From the NCBI GenBank assembly GCA_018265615.1, contig JABLYX010000003.1:1-64000 (forward strand): 64,000 bases of DNA, written 5' to 3'. Both the position numbers and the translations under genes were made by a program. Each line of letters opens with the position of its first letter. The stretch's first letter is position 1. The notes below the pieces were generated by a model, which was given only the letters and a program-made list of their open reading frames with translations, was not told where the DNA came from and searched no databases. Shown here piece by piece: positions 40,776 to 49,962 of this stretch. This DNA comes from Lentisphaeria bacterium (GTDB lineage Bacteria > Verrucomicrobiota > Lentisphaeria > Victivallales > Victivallaceae).

Positions 40776-41672
40776 TCATGCGGTCATGTGCTTTACGGAG
40801 ACCCGGTTCCCTTCCACCGCCATCTCGCGGTGGAAGTCGATCGTCGCAATCGGCAGCGTGTGGCCGAACGGGAAATTCGCGAGCACCGGGCCGTTCACCC
40901 GGGCCGCCGTCCGCTGAAGCAGCATATCCAGCTCCCGTTCCGGCGCGCACTCCGAAAACCGGCCGAACAGCACTCCGGCGCAGCGTTCGAAGACGCCGTT
41001 CTGTTCGAGCATCGTCAGACAGCGGTCAAGCTTGTAAAGCGGTTCGTTCAGATCCTCCAGAACCAGGATACGGCCGGCCGTGTCCGGCATGTAGGGAGTG
41101 CCGCACAGCGTCGCGGCGACGGTGAGATTCCCGACCAGCGGGAGCCCCGACGCGCTCCCGGTTCGGAGCAGCCGGAACTCGCCGTACTCCGGCGCCGGTT
41201 CGATTTCGTACGCCTCGCCGCCGAACGCGAGCGCATGGTGACGCGCGGTATAAGCGGAAGCGGCGCTCTCCGCGAGCTTTCCCAGCATCGGGCCGGCGAC
41301 CGGCCGCCCCGCGCCGAATCTCTCCATCGCCCAATGGAGCGCGGTGATGTCGCTGAAGCCGGCGAGCGGCAGATCCGGACGGCTCTTCAGCGCCTTCCAG
41401 TCCAGCAGCGGCAGCAGATGAGCCGAGCCGAATCCGCCGCGGGCCGCCAGGAGCAGCTCAACTTCCGGGTCGAACCAGAGGGAGGAGAGATCCTCGGCCC
41501 GCTCTTCGGCTTCCGCCGACAGGTATTCGACGGGGGAGGGGCCGTTGACGTGTCCGCCGAACTTCAGCTCTTTTCCCGCCGAGCGCAGAAACGCGACGCC
41601 GGTGTCGAATTTGTCCGGCTTGAGTTTTCCCGCCGGGGCGATGATTCCGATGCTGTGAAACGGGGCGTACAT
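40776..41672 (-). CDS. LD-carboxypeptidase-like peptidase (S66 family)
   Basis: 298 residues from the ATG at 41672 (GGAGG upstream); a reading from 41840 is rejected because it overlaps the araC-type gene. N-terminal SIGIIAPAGKL, RGGFGSAHLLPLLDW with the nucleophile elbow region, a GPMLGKL stretch, a Glu in LVLEDLNEP and a final His in FGHTLPIATID fit MccF/LdcA, which trims the terminal D-Ala from muropeptide tetrapeptides in the cytosol during wall recycling. The nucleophilic Ser of the GxSD motif is seen as GFSDITAL. It is 16 bases downstream of the araC-type gene, so co-transcribed with it. Confidence 0.85.
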   Translation of the reverse strand: MYAPFHSIGIIAPAGKLKPDKFDTGVAFLRSAGKELKFGGHVNGPSPVEYLSAEAEERAEDLSSLWFDPEVELLLAARGGFGSAHLLPLLDWKALKSRPDLPLAGFSDITALHWAMERFGAGRPVAGPMLGKLAESAASAYTARHHALAFGGEAYEIEPAPEYGEFRLLRTGSASGLPLVGNLTVAATLCGTPYMPDTAGRILVLEDLNEPLYKLDRCLTMLEQNGVFERCAGVLFGRFSECAPERELDMLLQRTAARVNGPVLANFPFGHTLPIATIDFHREMAVEGNRVSVKHMTA

Positions 41673-41688
41673 GAGTTGTTCCTCCGGG

Positions 41689-42549
41689 TCAGATGGCGTT
41701 GCGCTGCCGGAATGCGCGCGGCGTGCAGCCGGTGCGCTTCTTGAACAGGCGCGAAAAATAGTTGCTGTCGGCAAAGCCGCATTCCGCGGCGACGGCGGCG
41801 ACCGGGAGCTCCGGATTCTCCCGGAGGAGCAGCTCCGCACCGGAGATCCGCAGATCGTTCAGATAGTTCAGCGGGGATTTTCCGACCGCGCGCCGGAATG
41901 CGCGGTTCAGCGTCGCCGGGGACATGGCGGCGCGGTCGGCGAGCTCCTTCACCGTAAGCGGCTCGGCCCTGTGCTTTTCCAGGAAGCTCACGACCTCGCT
42001 GAGCCGGAAAAGCTCGTCATTCTCGCGGTAGAGGGCCGAACTGCTGCAGATGCGCGAGATGCGCTCGATCAGCCGCATGAAGAGCGTGACCGCGCGGAAA
42101 TTGTGCCCTGACTCGCCGGATTCGAGCTCCTGCATCATCCGCTCCACAAGGAGCGCGAGCTCATCGAGCAGGGTTTTTCCAAGCCGGAAGTGCTTGCGGA
42201 ACCCGAACTGCCGCCGCAGCTCGGGCTCCAGCTCGAAGAATGCACGGAATCCGGGCTCGTCGGCCAGGTCGAACAGCGGGAGCGCCATCTGCCCGGGATA
42301 GTAAAGGATATTGTACAGTGCAAAATCATGCTCGACCACATACCCGTGCGGATTACCCGGCTTGATGAGGAAGAAATCTCCGGCTGAAAGCGGGTAGGAT
42401 TCCGAGGCGGTGATGTGAAGGCCTTCCCCCGCCACAACGAGCACGAGCTCATGGAACTCATGCTCATGCAGGTCGATGGTGTTCTGATGGTCGAACTTCA
42501 ACACCTTGAGCGGAAGTGAATCCGGCTGAAAATGGCGGGAATAACTCAT
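41689..42549 (-). CDS. AraC-family transcriptional regulator
   Basis: 286 residues. N-terminal cupin-like sensor (about 10-140; LHEHEFHELVLVVAGEGLHI, a metal or sugar-binding barrel) and C-terminal double helix-turn-helix (about 185-283; VKELADRAAMSPATLNRAFRRAVGKSPLNYLNDLRI then VAAVAAECGFADSNYFSRLFKKRTGCTPRAFR). Regulators of this build sense sugars. It is upstream of the peptidase gene and 67 bases beyond the FKBP gene. Confidence 0.92.
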   Translation of the reverse strand: MSYSRHFQPDSLPLKVLKFDHQNTIDLHEHEFHELVLVVAGEGLHITASESYPLSAGDFFLIKPGNPHGYVVEHDFALYNILYYPGQMALPLFDLADEPGFRAFFELEPELRRQFGFRKHFRLGKTLLDELALLVERMMQELESGESGHNFRAVTLFMRLIERISRICSSSALYRENDELFRLSEVVSFLEKHRAEPLTVKELADRAAMSPATLNRAFRRAVGKSPLNYLNDLRISGAELLLRENPELPVAAVAAECGFADSNYFSRLFKKRTGCTPRAFRQRNAI

Positions 42550-42563
42550 CGCGGTCCGGTCCC

Positions 42564-42601
42564 GGGCGGAGGCGGATGGGAAAGCCCGTCCGCTTCCGCC
42601 C
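42564..42601 (-). terminator. Long hairpin between fkpA-like and araC-type genes
   Basis: GGGCGGAGGCGGATGGG and CCCGTCCGCTTCCGCCC form a 17-bp stem with AAAG loop, just after the FKBP stop read leftward. No T-run, so termination efficiency is uncertain. Confidence 0.6.
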
Positions 42602-42616
42602 TCTTTGCGGCATGGA

Positions 42617-43243
42617 TTACTTGACGATGTCGAGCAGCTCCACTTCGAAGATCAGCGCCGCATTCGGCGGGATCGCCTGCCCGGCGCCCTGGGAGCCATA
42701 GGCGATCGCGGCCGGGATGTAGAGCTTGTATTTGCTGCCGACCGGCATGAGCTGAAGTGCTTCGGTCCAGCCCGCGATGACCTGGTTCACGCCGAATTCG
42801 GCGGGTTCGCCGCGGTCGATCGAGCTGTCGAACTTGCTTCCGTCGAGGAGCGTGCCGACATAGTGAACGCGGACGGTGTCGGAGGCGGAGGGCTTCGCGC
42901 CGGATCCTGCCGTGATGACCTCATACTGGAGGCCGCTCGGGGTGACGGTCACGCCGGTTTTTTTTGCGTTTTCGGCCATGAAATTCTTCTCGGCGAGCGC
43001 GTTGGCGGCGGCGAGCTGCTCCGCCTGGCGGCGCCCGGCGTCCTGCATCTTCTGCTGAAGGAGCTGCATCATGGCGACGTATTCCTCCTGCGGGAGCTTC
43101 GGGGCCCTGGCGATGAAGTCGCGGATGCCGTCCTGCGCCTTGTCGAGATTGATCTCGAGGGGGGTGCGGGTCAGGTATTCGCCCATGTTCATGCCCATGG
43201 CATAGCTCATCTTGTCGATTTCACTGGCAAACAGGTCGCTCAT
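42617..43243 (-). CDS. FKBP-type peptidyl-prolyl isomerase (Mip/FkpA-like)
   Basis: 208 residues. N-terminal dimerisation helices (about 8-100; SYAMGMNMGEYL, followed by LQQKMQDAGRRQAEQLAAAN) precede the FKBP domain (about 115-207) with GSGAKPSASDTVRVHYVG, GTLLDGSKFDSS, GWTEALQLMPVGSKYKLYIP and the closing IFEVELLDI. No signal peptide is evident, unlike Mip and FkpA, so the protein may be cytoplasmic or exported by another route. It is a proline isomerase and chaperone. Divergent from the pseudopilin cassette. Confidence 0.9.
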   Translation of the reverse strand: MSDLFASEIDKMSYAMGMNMGEYLTRTPLEINLDKAQDGIRDFIARAPKLPQEEYVAMMQLLQQKMQDAGRRQAEQLAAANALAEKNFMAENAKKTGVTVTPSGLQYEVITAGSGAKPSASDTVRVHYVGTLLDGSKFDSSIDRGEPAEFGVNQVIAGWTEALQLMPVGSKYKLYIPAAIAYGSQGAGQAIPPNAALIFEVELLDIVK

Positions 43244-43367
43244 AATACTCCTTGGCTGTTGAATATGAAAACGGGAGACGCGATACAGTACCGCGGAGAA
43301 GCCGGCTTTTCAAGTCTGTTTCAGGGAAAAACCTCCGATTTCGCGGTTTTGAGGCGGAAAGGCGGCT

Positions 43368-43431
43368 ATCCGTCACTTCTCCGTCATTTCGCCTCATGGA
43401 TGAATTTTGAAAAAACGGAGAAGTGACGGAT
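43368..43431. repeat. 17-bp perfect inverted repeat in a divergent promoter region
   Basis: ATCCGTCACTTCTCCGT (43368-43384) and ACGGAGAAGTGACGGAT (43415-43431) are exact complements around a 30-base spacer; TGTTTTTT follows on the plus strand. It lies between the FKBP gene and the pseudopilin cassette, pointing away from both, so it does not terminate either gene. The remaining DNA of 43244-43571 holds the cassette promoter and nothing else that I can support. Confidence 0.8.
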
Positions 43432-43460
43432 GTTTTTTGAAAAAAGTTCCGGGAAGAGGA

Positions 43461-43489
43461 TTGAAAAATGGAAATCGCGCTCATATAGT
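43461..43489 (+). promoter_or_regulatory. Promoter of the pseudopilin cassette
   Basis: TTGAAA (43461-43466), 17-bp spacer, TATAGT (43484-43489), 30 bases downstream of the inverted repeat. Confidence 0.65.
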
Positions 43490-43571
43490 AGGATTGGTGG
43501 GAAAAGGAATTTTCTTGATATGCAACGGACAGGCCGGGGCTTGAAAAATCTAAAGTAGTGGAACAGGAGTT

Positions 43572-44351
43572 ATGAAAAAACGAAACCGTCAAACATTCAC
43601 ACTCATAGAGCTGCTGGTGGTGATGCTGCTGATGGGGCTGATCATGTCCCTGATGCTGCCGGCTTTCAACAAGATGATCCGCGGCAATAAAGTCGATCAG
43701 CTGGCCTCCAACCTGAAGCTCGGCCTCGAGCAGGCCCAGTCCAACGCGGTCCGCAGCCGGAAATACGTGGCGCTGGTCCTGCCGAACGACAGAAGTAAAT
43801 GGGGCGGCACGAGCACGACTGCGAAAAACAAGGCTCTGCGTGAAGTTCAGCCGTTCAGTCATGGCGGATTCCGGCTCGCTTACGTTCAGCCGATGACGGG
43901 GGGATGGGAGTTCGTCCGTTGGGTTCAGGGGCAGGAGTGGAAGAATGCTCCCGACGGCGCCATGCTGGTTCGGGTTCTGGAGAAGGATGACAATGATTTC
44001 GACTCCTATGAAGCCGGAGACGGGGTCGGCGGTGTTGTCACGGATGTCAATACCGCGTTCGAGGAGCTTGAGGATCTGAAAAATTATAAGTTCAAGGCAT
44101 CGGATGGTTCGGATACGCAGTATACGGAGGACATCAAGGACTGCCTGATTGTATTTTCTCCATACGGCGGCCTCAAGGGCGATCAGGATTTGAGGTTTGT
44201 GATTGCGGAAGCGATTCCCTCCGGCACCGATATCGTGTATCCGGTGAAGGATTCCGCCGGGACCGCCGGGAACCCGAAACCGGTTAACTGGCTCATGCTT
44301 TCCATTAATAAATTTACTGGTCGGGTTGAATATTATCCGCTTCCGGATTGA
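43572..44351 (+). CDS. Pseudopilin, first gene of the cassette (GspH/FimT-like; Verru_Chthon protein D-like)
   Basis: 259 residues. Prepilin signal [22 protein letters not shown], a helix, then a GspH/FimT-like region (KLGLEQAQSNAVRSRKYVAL) and a beta-rich C-terminus. It lacks the H-X9-DG motif of the stand-alone pseudopilins in this window. The four genes 43572-49324 are tightly packed and encode pseudopilin, PilV-like, PilW-like and a large PilX-like protein, the set seen in the Verru_Chthon cassettes of Verrucomicrobia. Assembly into a pseudopilus tip is inferred. Confidence 0.85.
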   Translation: MKKRNRQTFTLIELLVVMLLMGLIMSLMLPAFNKMIRGNKVDQLASNLKLGLEQAQSNAVRSRKYVALVLPNDRSKWGGTSTTAKNKALREVQPFSHGGFRLAYVQPMTGGWEFVRWVQGQEWKNAPDGAMLVRVLEKDDNDFDSYEAGDGVGGVVTDVNTAFEELEDLKNYKFKASDGSDTQYTEDIKDCLIVFSPYGGLKGDQDLRFVIAEAIPSGTDIVYPVKDSAGTAGNPKPVNWLMLSINKFTGRVEYYPLPD

Positions 44352-44368
44352 TGAAAGGATTGGATGAA

Positions 44369-45091
44369 ATGAAAAAGCGATTGATCAAATACAATTTCAA
44401 TATGGTTGAAATTGCGCTGGCGCTGGCAATCCTCGCAATCGGAATGTCAAGTATTCTGGTACTGTTCCCGGTCGGGATCAATGCCAACAAGTCGGCGATT
44501 GCAGATAATAACCTGGCCGACATCGGCGAGTATCTGATGGGATACCTGCGTGCCGGGTGTGCCGCCGAATGGGCGAAGATTGCGAAGGACCGACAGGACC
44601 AGATTGACGCAGGGAATACGAACCCGAGCGGGCCCACTGCAAATGATTTTTTCTTTTCCAGAAAAATTGCCAAGGATTACAGTTCCGTGAAGGACCTGGG
44701 GGAAACTGACGGAAAGGGAATTGATCCTCTGAGCGCTACTTATGAAAAAGGCGGAAGCCGGAGCATCACGGACAATCTCTATCTGCTGCAGAGCAGCGGC
44801 AGCACATATGCAAACAGCGCTTTCCTCTACAAGCAGATGACCGGTGAGATCCTCGATTTCGCGGCGGTCGTGAAAGTCTGGAAAGAAGAATACTCTTTTT
44901 ATGCCCTTAAGGCTTCCAACAATACATATGACAAAGTGACGGTGAACCCCGGGAACATAAACTCTCCGATCAATCAATATGCAACCGTTCTCTGCATTGA
45001 GATCAGCTGGCCGGCTCAGGCTCCGTATGCGCAGAGAGAGAAACGCTTGTTCCGGCAGGAGATTTTCAATGAAGCTTTTCGGTATAACTGA
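44369..45091 (+). CDS. PilV-like pseudopilin (Verru_Chthon protein B-like)
   Basis: 240 residues from the ATG at 44369, with AAAGGA 9 bases upstream; an ATG at 44351 or TTG at 44348 would give 246 or 247 residues. N-terminal MKKRLIKYNFNMVEIALALA, where Met replaces the usual Phe-Thr-Leu before the conserved Glu, then a helix with FPVGINANKSAIADNNLADI. PilV/GspI-like minor pilins prime pilus assembly. Follows the previous gene by 17 bases. Confidence 0.82.
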   Translation: MKKRLIKYNFNMVEIALALAILAIGMSSILVLFPVGINANKSAIADNNLADIGEYLMGYLRAGCAAEWAKIAKDRQDQIDAGNTNPSGPTANDFFFSRKIAKDYSSVKDLGETDGKGIDPLSATYEKGGSRSITDNLYLLQSSGSTYANSAFLYKQMTGEILDFAAVVKVWKEEYSFYALKASNNTYDKVTVNPGNINSPINQYATVLCIEISWPAQAPYAQREKRLFRQEIFNEAFRYN

Positions 45092-45111
45092 GATAGAAAC
45101 GGGGGCTTGAA

Positions 45112-45987
45112 ATGAGAAGAAAGTTATCATATATGAAAAAGAGCCGGTTCACATTGGTGGAATTGCTGGTGTCCATGGCGGTTCTTGTGGTCATCCTGGG
45201 GTTCATCCTCCAGTTTTTTGCCGGTTCTCAGAGGCTTTGGACATCCATGGAGCAGCGTAATAATATTTATGCTGATGCACGTGTTGCCATGGATATCATG
45301 ACGACGATGCTGCAGAATTCCTTTTACAGTGAAGGTGGAATCCCTTTCAGCATCGACCGGACGAATGCTTACCGGCACAAGATTTACTTTGCGACTCAGT
45401 CCATGCAGAACCTGCCCGGCGGGCGTTTGAAGTATGTCTCGTTTCAGTTGGGAGAGAAAGCAAAACAGGGCAAATCTTCGACCGGCCGGGAGGATGAGCT
45501 GAAAATAGCGGTCTTCTGTGATCAGGAGAATGATTTCACCAAATATTTTCCGCCCTATGGACTGGACGGCGTCAATAATTTAACCGATGCCCGGACTGGA
45601 GTCATCAGCAAGCTTGACGGTCAACTCAAGAACACCACGGACAATCCGAATACGACCGAACGGTTCGGTTCCGTGTTGGTGCGGGGAGTCACCTCGTTTG
45701 AAATTATTCCCTATAAGCTGGATACGACCAGCAGCAGCGGCTTGAAGACAATTACGAATACGACCTATCACGAATTTCCATTCATGATCGAGGTGAAATT
45801 GACGATGCTTTCCCCGGCGGATTTTACCGTCTGGAGCGAGATGGGCAGCAAATACAGTGACGACGGAAATACCGGGGATATCTCGAGTTCGGATAATGCA
45901 CGCGTTCAGTTCAGGAAAACGCATGCTTACACATTTTCCCGAACGGTTTTCATCGGCGAACAGTCACGCATGAACATCAATGATTAA
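45112..45987 (+). CDS. PilW-like pseudopilin (Verru_Chthon protein C-like)
   Basis: 291 residues. Prepilin signal at residues 8-30 (MKKSRFTLVELLVSMAVLVV) after seven leader residues; the ATG at 45133 gives a conventional short leader and is also possible. GspJ/PilW-like body with SQRLWTSMEQRNNIYADARVA. Overlaps the next gene by 8 bases. Confidence 0.83.
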   Translation: MRRKLSYMKKSRFTLVELLVSMAVLVVILGFILQFFAGSQRLWTSMEQRNNIYADARVAMDIMTTMLQNSFYSEGGIPFSIDRTNAYRHKIYFATQSMQNLPGGRLKYVSFQLGEKAKQGKSSTGREDELKIAVFCDQENDFTKYFPPYGLDGVNNLTDARTGVISKLDGQLKNTTDNPNTTERFGSVLVRGVTSFEIIPYKLDTTSSSGLKTITNTTYHEFPFMIEVKLTMLSPADFTVWSEMGSKYSDDGNTGDISSSDNARVQFRKTHAYTFSRTVFIGEQSRMNIND

Positions 45988-48900
45988 CAGGATATCGATC
46001 ATGAAGAAAAGAAGAAAAAACAGGCGGAATCAGCGGGGAGTCGCCCTGTTGTTTGCATTGGGAATTCTTTCTCTGCTGCTGATCATGGGACTGGCGTTTG
46101 TCGCCAATTCGCTGTTGGCGCAGAAGATTGCAAACAACAACAGCAGCCGCAGTCAGGCGAAGATGCTGGCGCAGTCGGCAATCAGCCGCATGGCAATCTC
46201 CATGATGTATTATCAGTATGGAGCGGCGAATCCTGATGCATCGGAAGCGAGACCGTCTTTTATCCCTCTCAATTACATGGATGTCCGCAGCCATTATGAT
46301 ATTGTCAAGTCGGGACAGTCTGAGCCGGATACCAACGACAGGGAGGCAGTGGACGGGTTGCGCAACGCCGATTCGAAGCTGATTCCTGGCATTTGGCTGA
46401 CGAATTATGATCTGGCCAAGGATCTGAGAGGCGAATGGTCCTATATCACCGCCAGGGACAGCAGCGGCGATGACAAGATTATCGGACGTATTGCTTATCA
46501 GTTGATTCCTACCACGACTTCGGCGCAGATCAATCTCGATCACAGCCTGAGCGGCGTTTACAGCCAGGGGGATCCGACGCGGATTCCGTGGCAGATCCGC
46601 ATCGGCACCGGCATCAATGAGTTGAATCTCGATGAAACCACAGTGTTTAAGAACTGGGAAGGCAGTTATGCCCCGGCCAACAAGGACGATATGAACGCCG
46701 CCACGTTCGATGCCTTTTTCAATGCTTATAAAGATACGCTTTTTGCAACGGATAAAGACAAGAAGGAAGCGTGGGTGCGGCACTGGTTTGCGGATGGCAC
46801 AGTTGCGGCGGACCCGGAATATTACCGTTATGACTCCGGTTCCAAACAATCCCGCTTTTATCATCGTTTCAATCTCGGCAAGTTGGATCCTGCTGCCGGT
46901 ACGATTACCGATGCGTGGTATGACAGATTTGACGGCTTGTCTGCGAACGATAAGAATTCCAAAGAGGCAGTGGATAAGCTCGCGCATGACAGTATCGAGT
47001 TTAAAATCACGGATAAGTGGACGCCGGCCGGCGTCGGACTGCCGTTTCTGAAGTATATCGCGGACACAAAAGGGACGTTCGGGAGCCTGACGGACCGGCG
47101 CCGGCAGATTGCCGCGAATTTGAATGATTACTGCGATGAGGATTCTATTCCCACTTCGAATGTCGATGCGAAGACATGGATGGACAAGTTGGACAGCACG
47201 GCTCCGGATAGTGATTGGCCGCTGTATACCGGCAACGAGAAAACCCCGTATATCAATGAATTCGCATTCGGGTTCAAAGTGACTCCGAAGCGGGTCGCCG
47301 GGAAAACCGGGACCTCCATTGAGAACAGCAGGGCCGCGGTTTCCCTGACCCTCGATCAGGTCGAGCTGATCGCGGAGCTCATCAACATTTACAAAACTCT
47401 GCCGAACCTCAAGGATTATAAGTTGGCCGCGTACCTCAGGGATTTTGAGGTCTATTTCAAGGCCACGGCGAAGGTCAGGGTCTCGTACATCCCGTCGGGA
47501 GGGACCGATCCGGTGGACGATCCCACTCCGAAAGAGTTGGATCCGCTGCAAATGTCTGTTGCGTTCAAGTGCGATCCCCAGAAGGTCGAGCTTTCTTTCA
47601 AGGATTCCGATTCCGTCTGGAAGGACGGTTACCTGGTGGATGCCGTGAATCTGCAGTTGAAGGACATGTCCGGGGAGAGCGGTTTCTCCGCGAAGCAGAC
47701 CTTTGATTTCGACTTTACGGATAAATGCGGAAACGTCATCCCATCCGGGAGTTCGCTCACTAAAGTGGAGGTTGTCAACATCAAGCTGGAAGTGGTGAAT
47801 CCCAAGTTCACAATGGGAGGAATCACGCTGATTGATGTTTCCGATACCTCCGCGACTCCGGTTGAGTTCGGTGTGGATTTTGTTCGCTGGCCGAACGTGA
47901 AACTTCCTGCGGATACAAGCCAGGTTCTTTTCAAGAAGGCCAACGTGTCGAAGAACGATGATTTCAAGGATGCAACGGCGCTTGATTCCATCGGGGACCG
48001 CTACAAATATTTCTATCTCGGTGGAATGCAGGCTCGCGATCCGCGCCAGAACCTGAATGTCATCGATACGGCGACCGTGGAGAAAGACAGTGACTGGACT
48101 CTGCTCAGCGAAATCGGATTGGCTGATTTCGACAACAGGGAGTTGGCTTCCGGCAAGAAAAGGCTGACGGTTTCGATTCCGTATTATGATGATCCGGATG
48201 CCGTCGTCACCGATGAAAACAAGGTGCAGAGTCGGTTGGCTCATGGAGAGGTGAATCTCAACGGCGTCCCCAAAAAGGAAACCGGCGCCGGAGTGTTCGA
48301 CCCGGATTACGATGCGGAAACAGCCCTCGACCCTGCCTGGCGGGAAAGCAGCAAGCTCGGTACCGGTGAAAGCAATCTCTCCACGGCATTTATCCGGAAT
48401 GCTCCGATGAAATCATTGTGGGAGCTGGGAGCCATCCACCGCGGAGCGGCCTGGGAGACGATCAACCTGAAGTCGGCCATGAAGCCGGGTTCCACTGCCG
48501 CTCCTGTTTCAAATTCGGATATGCGTCAGGCTGGTGATGGGGATGCCTCCTGGGAGAATCCCGGTACGTTCTATGTCGGCGGAGACGGAGGAATTCTGGA
48601 ACAGGTCAAGCTTGCCGATGGCGCTTACTGTTATGGCAAGCTCAATGTCAATATGCTTTCCAATAACCTGACGCTGAACCCGAATTATACGGCGGCAGAT
48701 GATGAAATGGGGCGTGCTCTTTTCTTTAAGATCAGGCGCGGGCAGCTTCTTGAGGACCTTGATGATTTTGCTTCGACGAACGGGACTCTGATTGACTGGA
48801 CCAATACGCAGGTGGTGGTTTCTCCCCTGAGGCAGGCCGTGGATCAGTTCAGATTGAAGTACACAACATATGATAATGCATTCGAGAACCGTGCTCAGTT

Positions 48901-49324
48901 CCTGGCTTGGAAAGACGCCAGTGCGAAATGCCTCGCCAACGGATTCGGTATTATCCCGGATGTCGATTATGAGAAACTGCCCGATGCACAGCGGGAGGAG
49001 TTGGTCGGTAAGACAATCAATCTGCTCAAGGGTTCCAACAGCGTGTCGAATATGATCCGGTTCATCGTTGTGGCCCAGACGGTTCGCGACCATAAAGGAA
49101 CCATTGCGCGCCTCCAGTATGACGGAACGGTCGCAACGGAAACCTGCAGCTATGGCATATTCGATGTGAAGCAGGACAGCAGCGCTTTCCCCGACGGTTT
49201 TCCTGCGAATGACAAGTTTGTCTACTTCGATGAGATTACAGGGGAAGTCAAACTGCTCGTAACGATGGAAAATAATCCGAACAGCGGACAGACCATCATC
49301 CGGCAGATCGAGTATATCGACTGA
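45980..49324 (+). CDS. Large PilX/GspK-like cassette protein (Verru_Chthon protein A-like)
   Basis: 1114 residues. Basic leader, then RGVALLFALGILSLLLIMG (about residues 19-37), the GspK/PilX type of N-terminal helix which has Gly-Val-Ala in place of FTLIE, followed by RSQAKMLAQSAISRMAISMMYYQYG. The long extracytoplasmic region contains beta-rich repeats and Asp/Asn-Gly turns, much larger than GspK (about 300 residues). Last gene of the cassette, closed by the terminator at 49340-49369. Its codon use is less GC-rich than its neighbours, for example many GAT and AAT codons, as for the whole cassette. Function unknown; tip or adhesin role inferred. Confidence 0.85.
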   Translation: MINRISIMKKRRKNRRNQRGVALLFALGILSLLLIMGLAFVANSLLAQKIANNNSSRSQAKMLAQSAISRMAISMMYYQYGAANPDASEARPSFIPLNYMDVRSHYDIVKSGQSEPDTNDREAVDGLRNADSKLIPGIWLTNYDLAKDLRGEWSYITARDSSGDDKIIGRIAYQLIPTTTSAQINLDHSLSGVYSQGDPTRIPWQIRIGTGINELNLDETTVFKNWEGSYAPANKDDMNAATFDAFFNAYKDTLFATDKDKKEAWVRHWFADGTVAADPEYYRYDSGSKQSRFYHRFNLGKLDPAAGTITDAWYDRFDGLSANDKNSKEAVDKLAHDSIEFKITDKWTPAGVGLPFLKYIADTKGTFGSLTDRRRQIAANLNDYCDEDSIPTSNVDAKTWMDKLDSTAPDSDWPLYTGNEKTPYINEFAFGFKVTPKRVAGKTGTSIENSRAAVSLTLDQVELIAELINIYKTLPNLKDYKLAAYLRDFEVYFKATAKVRVSYIPSGGTDPVDDPTPKELDPLQMSVAFKCDPQKVELSFKDSDSVWKDGYLVDAVNLQLKDMSGESGFSAKQTFDFDFTDKCGNVIPSGSSLTKVEVVNIKLEVVNPKFTMGGITLIDVSDTSATPVEFGVDFVRWPNVKLPADTSQVLFKKANVSKNDDFKDATALDSIGDRYKYFYLGGMQARDPRQNLNVIDTATVEKDSDWTLLSEIGLADFDNRELASGKKRLTVSIPYYDDPDAVVTDENKVQSRLAHGEVNLNGVPKKETGAGVFDPDYDAETALDPAWRESSKLGTGESNLSTAFIRNAPMKSLWELGAIHRGAAWETINLKSAMKPGSTAAPVSNSDMRQAGDGDASWENPGTFYVGGDGGILEQVKLADGAYCYGKLNVNMLSNNLTLNPNYTAADDEMGRALFFKIRRGQLLEDLDDFASTNGTLIDWTNTQVVVSPLRQAVDQFRLKYTTYDNAFENRAQFLAWKDASAKCLANGFGIIPDVDYEKLPDAQREELVGKTINLLKGSNSVSNMIRFIVVAQTVRDHKGTIARLQYDGTVATETCSYGIFDVKQDSSAFPDGFPANDKFVYFDEITGEVKLLVTMENNPNSGQTIIRQIEYID

Positions 49325-49339
49325 CGGATGGGATCCGCG

Positions 49340-49369
49340 GGCGGGGGAGGTTGCTCCTCCGCCTTTTTT
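49340..49369 (+). terminator. Rho-independent terminator of the pseudopilin cassette
   Basis: GGCGGGGGAGG pairs with CCTCCGCC around TTGCT, followed by six T residues. Confidence 0.85.
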
Positions 49370-49373
49370 GTGC

Positions 49374-49396
49374 ATAAAAAGGCCGCTCTTGCGGCC
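49374..49396 (-). terminator. Rho-independent terminator of the nrdD-nrdG operon
   Basis: GGCCGC-TCTT-GCGGCC (49381-49396); read leftward it is followed by TTTTT (49376-49380). It is back to back with the cassette terminator. Confidence 0.8.
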
Positions 49397-49420
49397 TGGA
49401 GGAGAAGGGGGGCGTTCGGG

Positions 49421-49936
49421 TCAGGCGTTTTCGCGCCAGCGGCCGGGAGGCATCTGGATCGCTTTCCGAGCCTGCAGCGAGGACGGAAGATTCAGGATCC
49501 GCTGGTTTGCACTGCCGCGGAAGCGCAGCAGGATGTTGCGTTCGCGTTCGCGGTATTCGCCGTCCACAAGCACGTCGGCCTGCTCCAGCAGCCGGCGGAT
49601 TGCCGGATCCGGCATCGCAAGCAGCTCTTCGAAGGTGTAGCCGGAGTAGATTGCCAGTTCATACCCCGCCTCCTTCAGCAGCTTTCCGAGTTCGGCCAGC
49701 GGCTCCGGCTGGGAGAACGGCTCCCCTCCGGAAAAGGTCACGCCGCCGACCAGCGGATTGCGGCGGATCCGTTCGAACAGCTCCCGCACCATATAGTCGC
49801 GCCCGACGCCGAACGCATGGGTCTGCGGATTGTGACAGCCCGGACAGTGGTGCGGGCACCCCTGCGTGAAAATCACAGCGCGCAGCCCCGGGCCGTTCGT
49901 GATCGATTCGTCATCGAATCCGGCGAGGTTGATCAC
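49421..49936 (-). CDS. nrdG: Anaerobic ribonucleotide reductase activating protein
   Basis: 171 residues from GTG at 49936, which begins INLAGF like many clostridial NrdG; the in-frame ATG at 50032 would add 32 residues, but those codons run through a strong terminator hairpin. Radical-SAM cluster motif GCPHHCPGCHN (CxxxCxxC), the GGEPF motif and TNGPGLR are intact. It cleaves SAM to generate the glycyl radical on NrdD. It follows nrdD in the same direction. Confidence 0.9.
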   Translation of the reverse strand: MINLAGFDDESITNGPGLRAVIFTQGCPHHCPGCHNPQTHAFGVGRDYMVRELFERIRRNPLVGGVTFSGGEPFSQPEPLAELGKLLKEAGYELAIYSGYTFEELLAMPDPAIRRLLEQADVLVDGEYRERERNILLRFRGSANQRILNLPSSLQARKAIQMPPGRWRENA

Positions 49937-49962
49937 GTCGTTCCGGGAAGGCGCGGCAGGAG

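Noticed and set aside
45977..48244. Minus-strand frame of about 755 codons over the large cassette protein
   Set aside because: The plus-strand gene has a pilin-type signal and continues the operon; the antisense frame has no start context.
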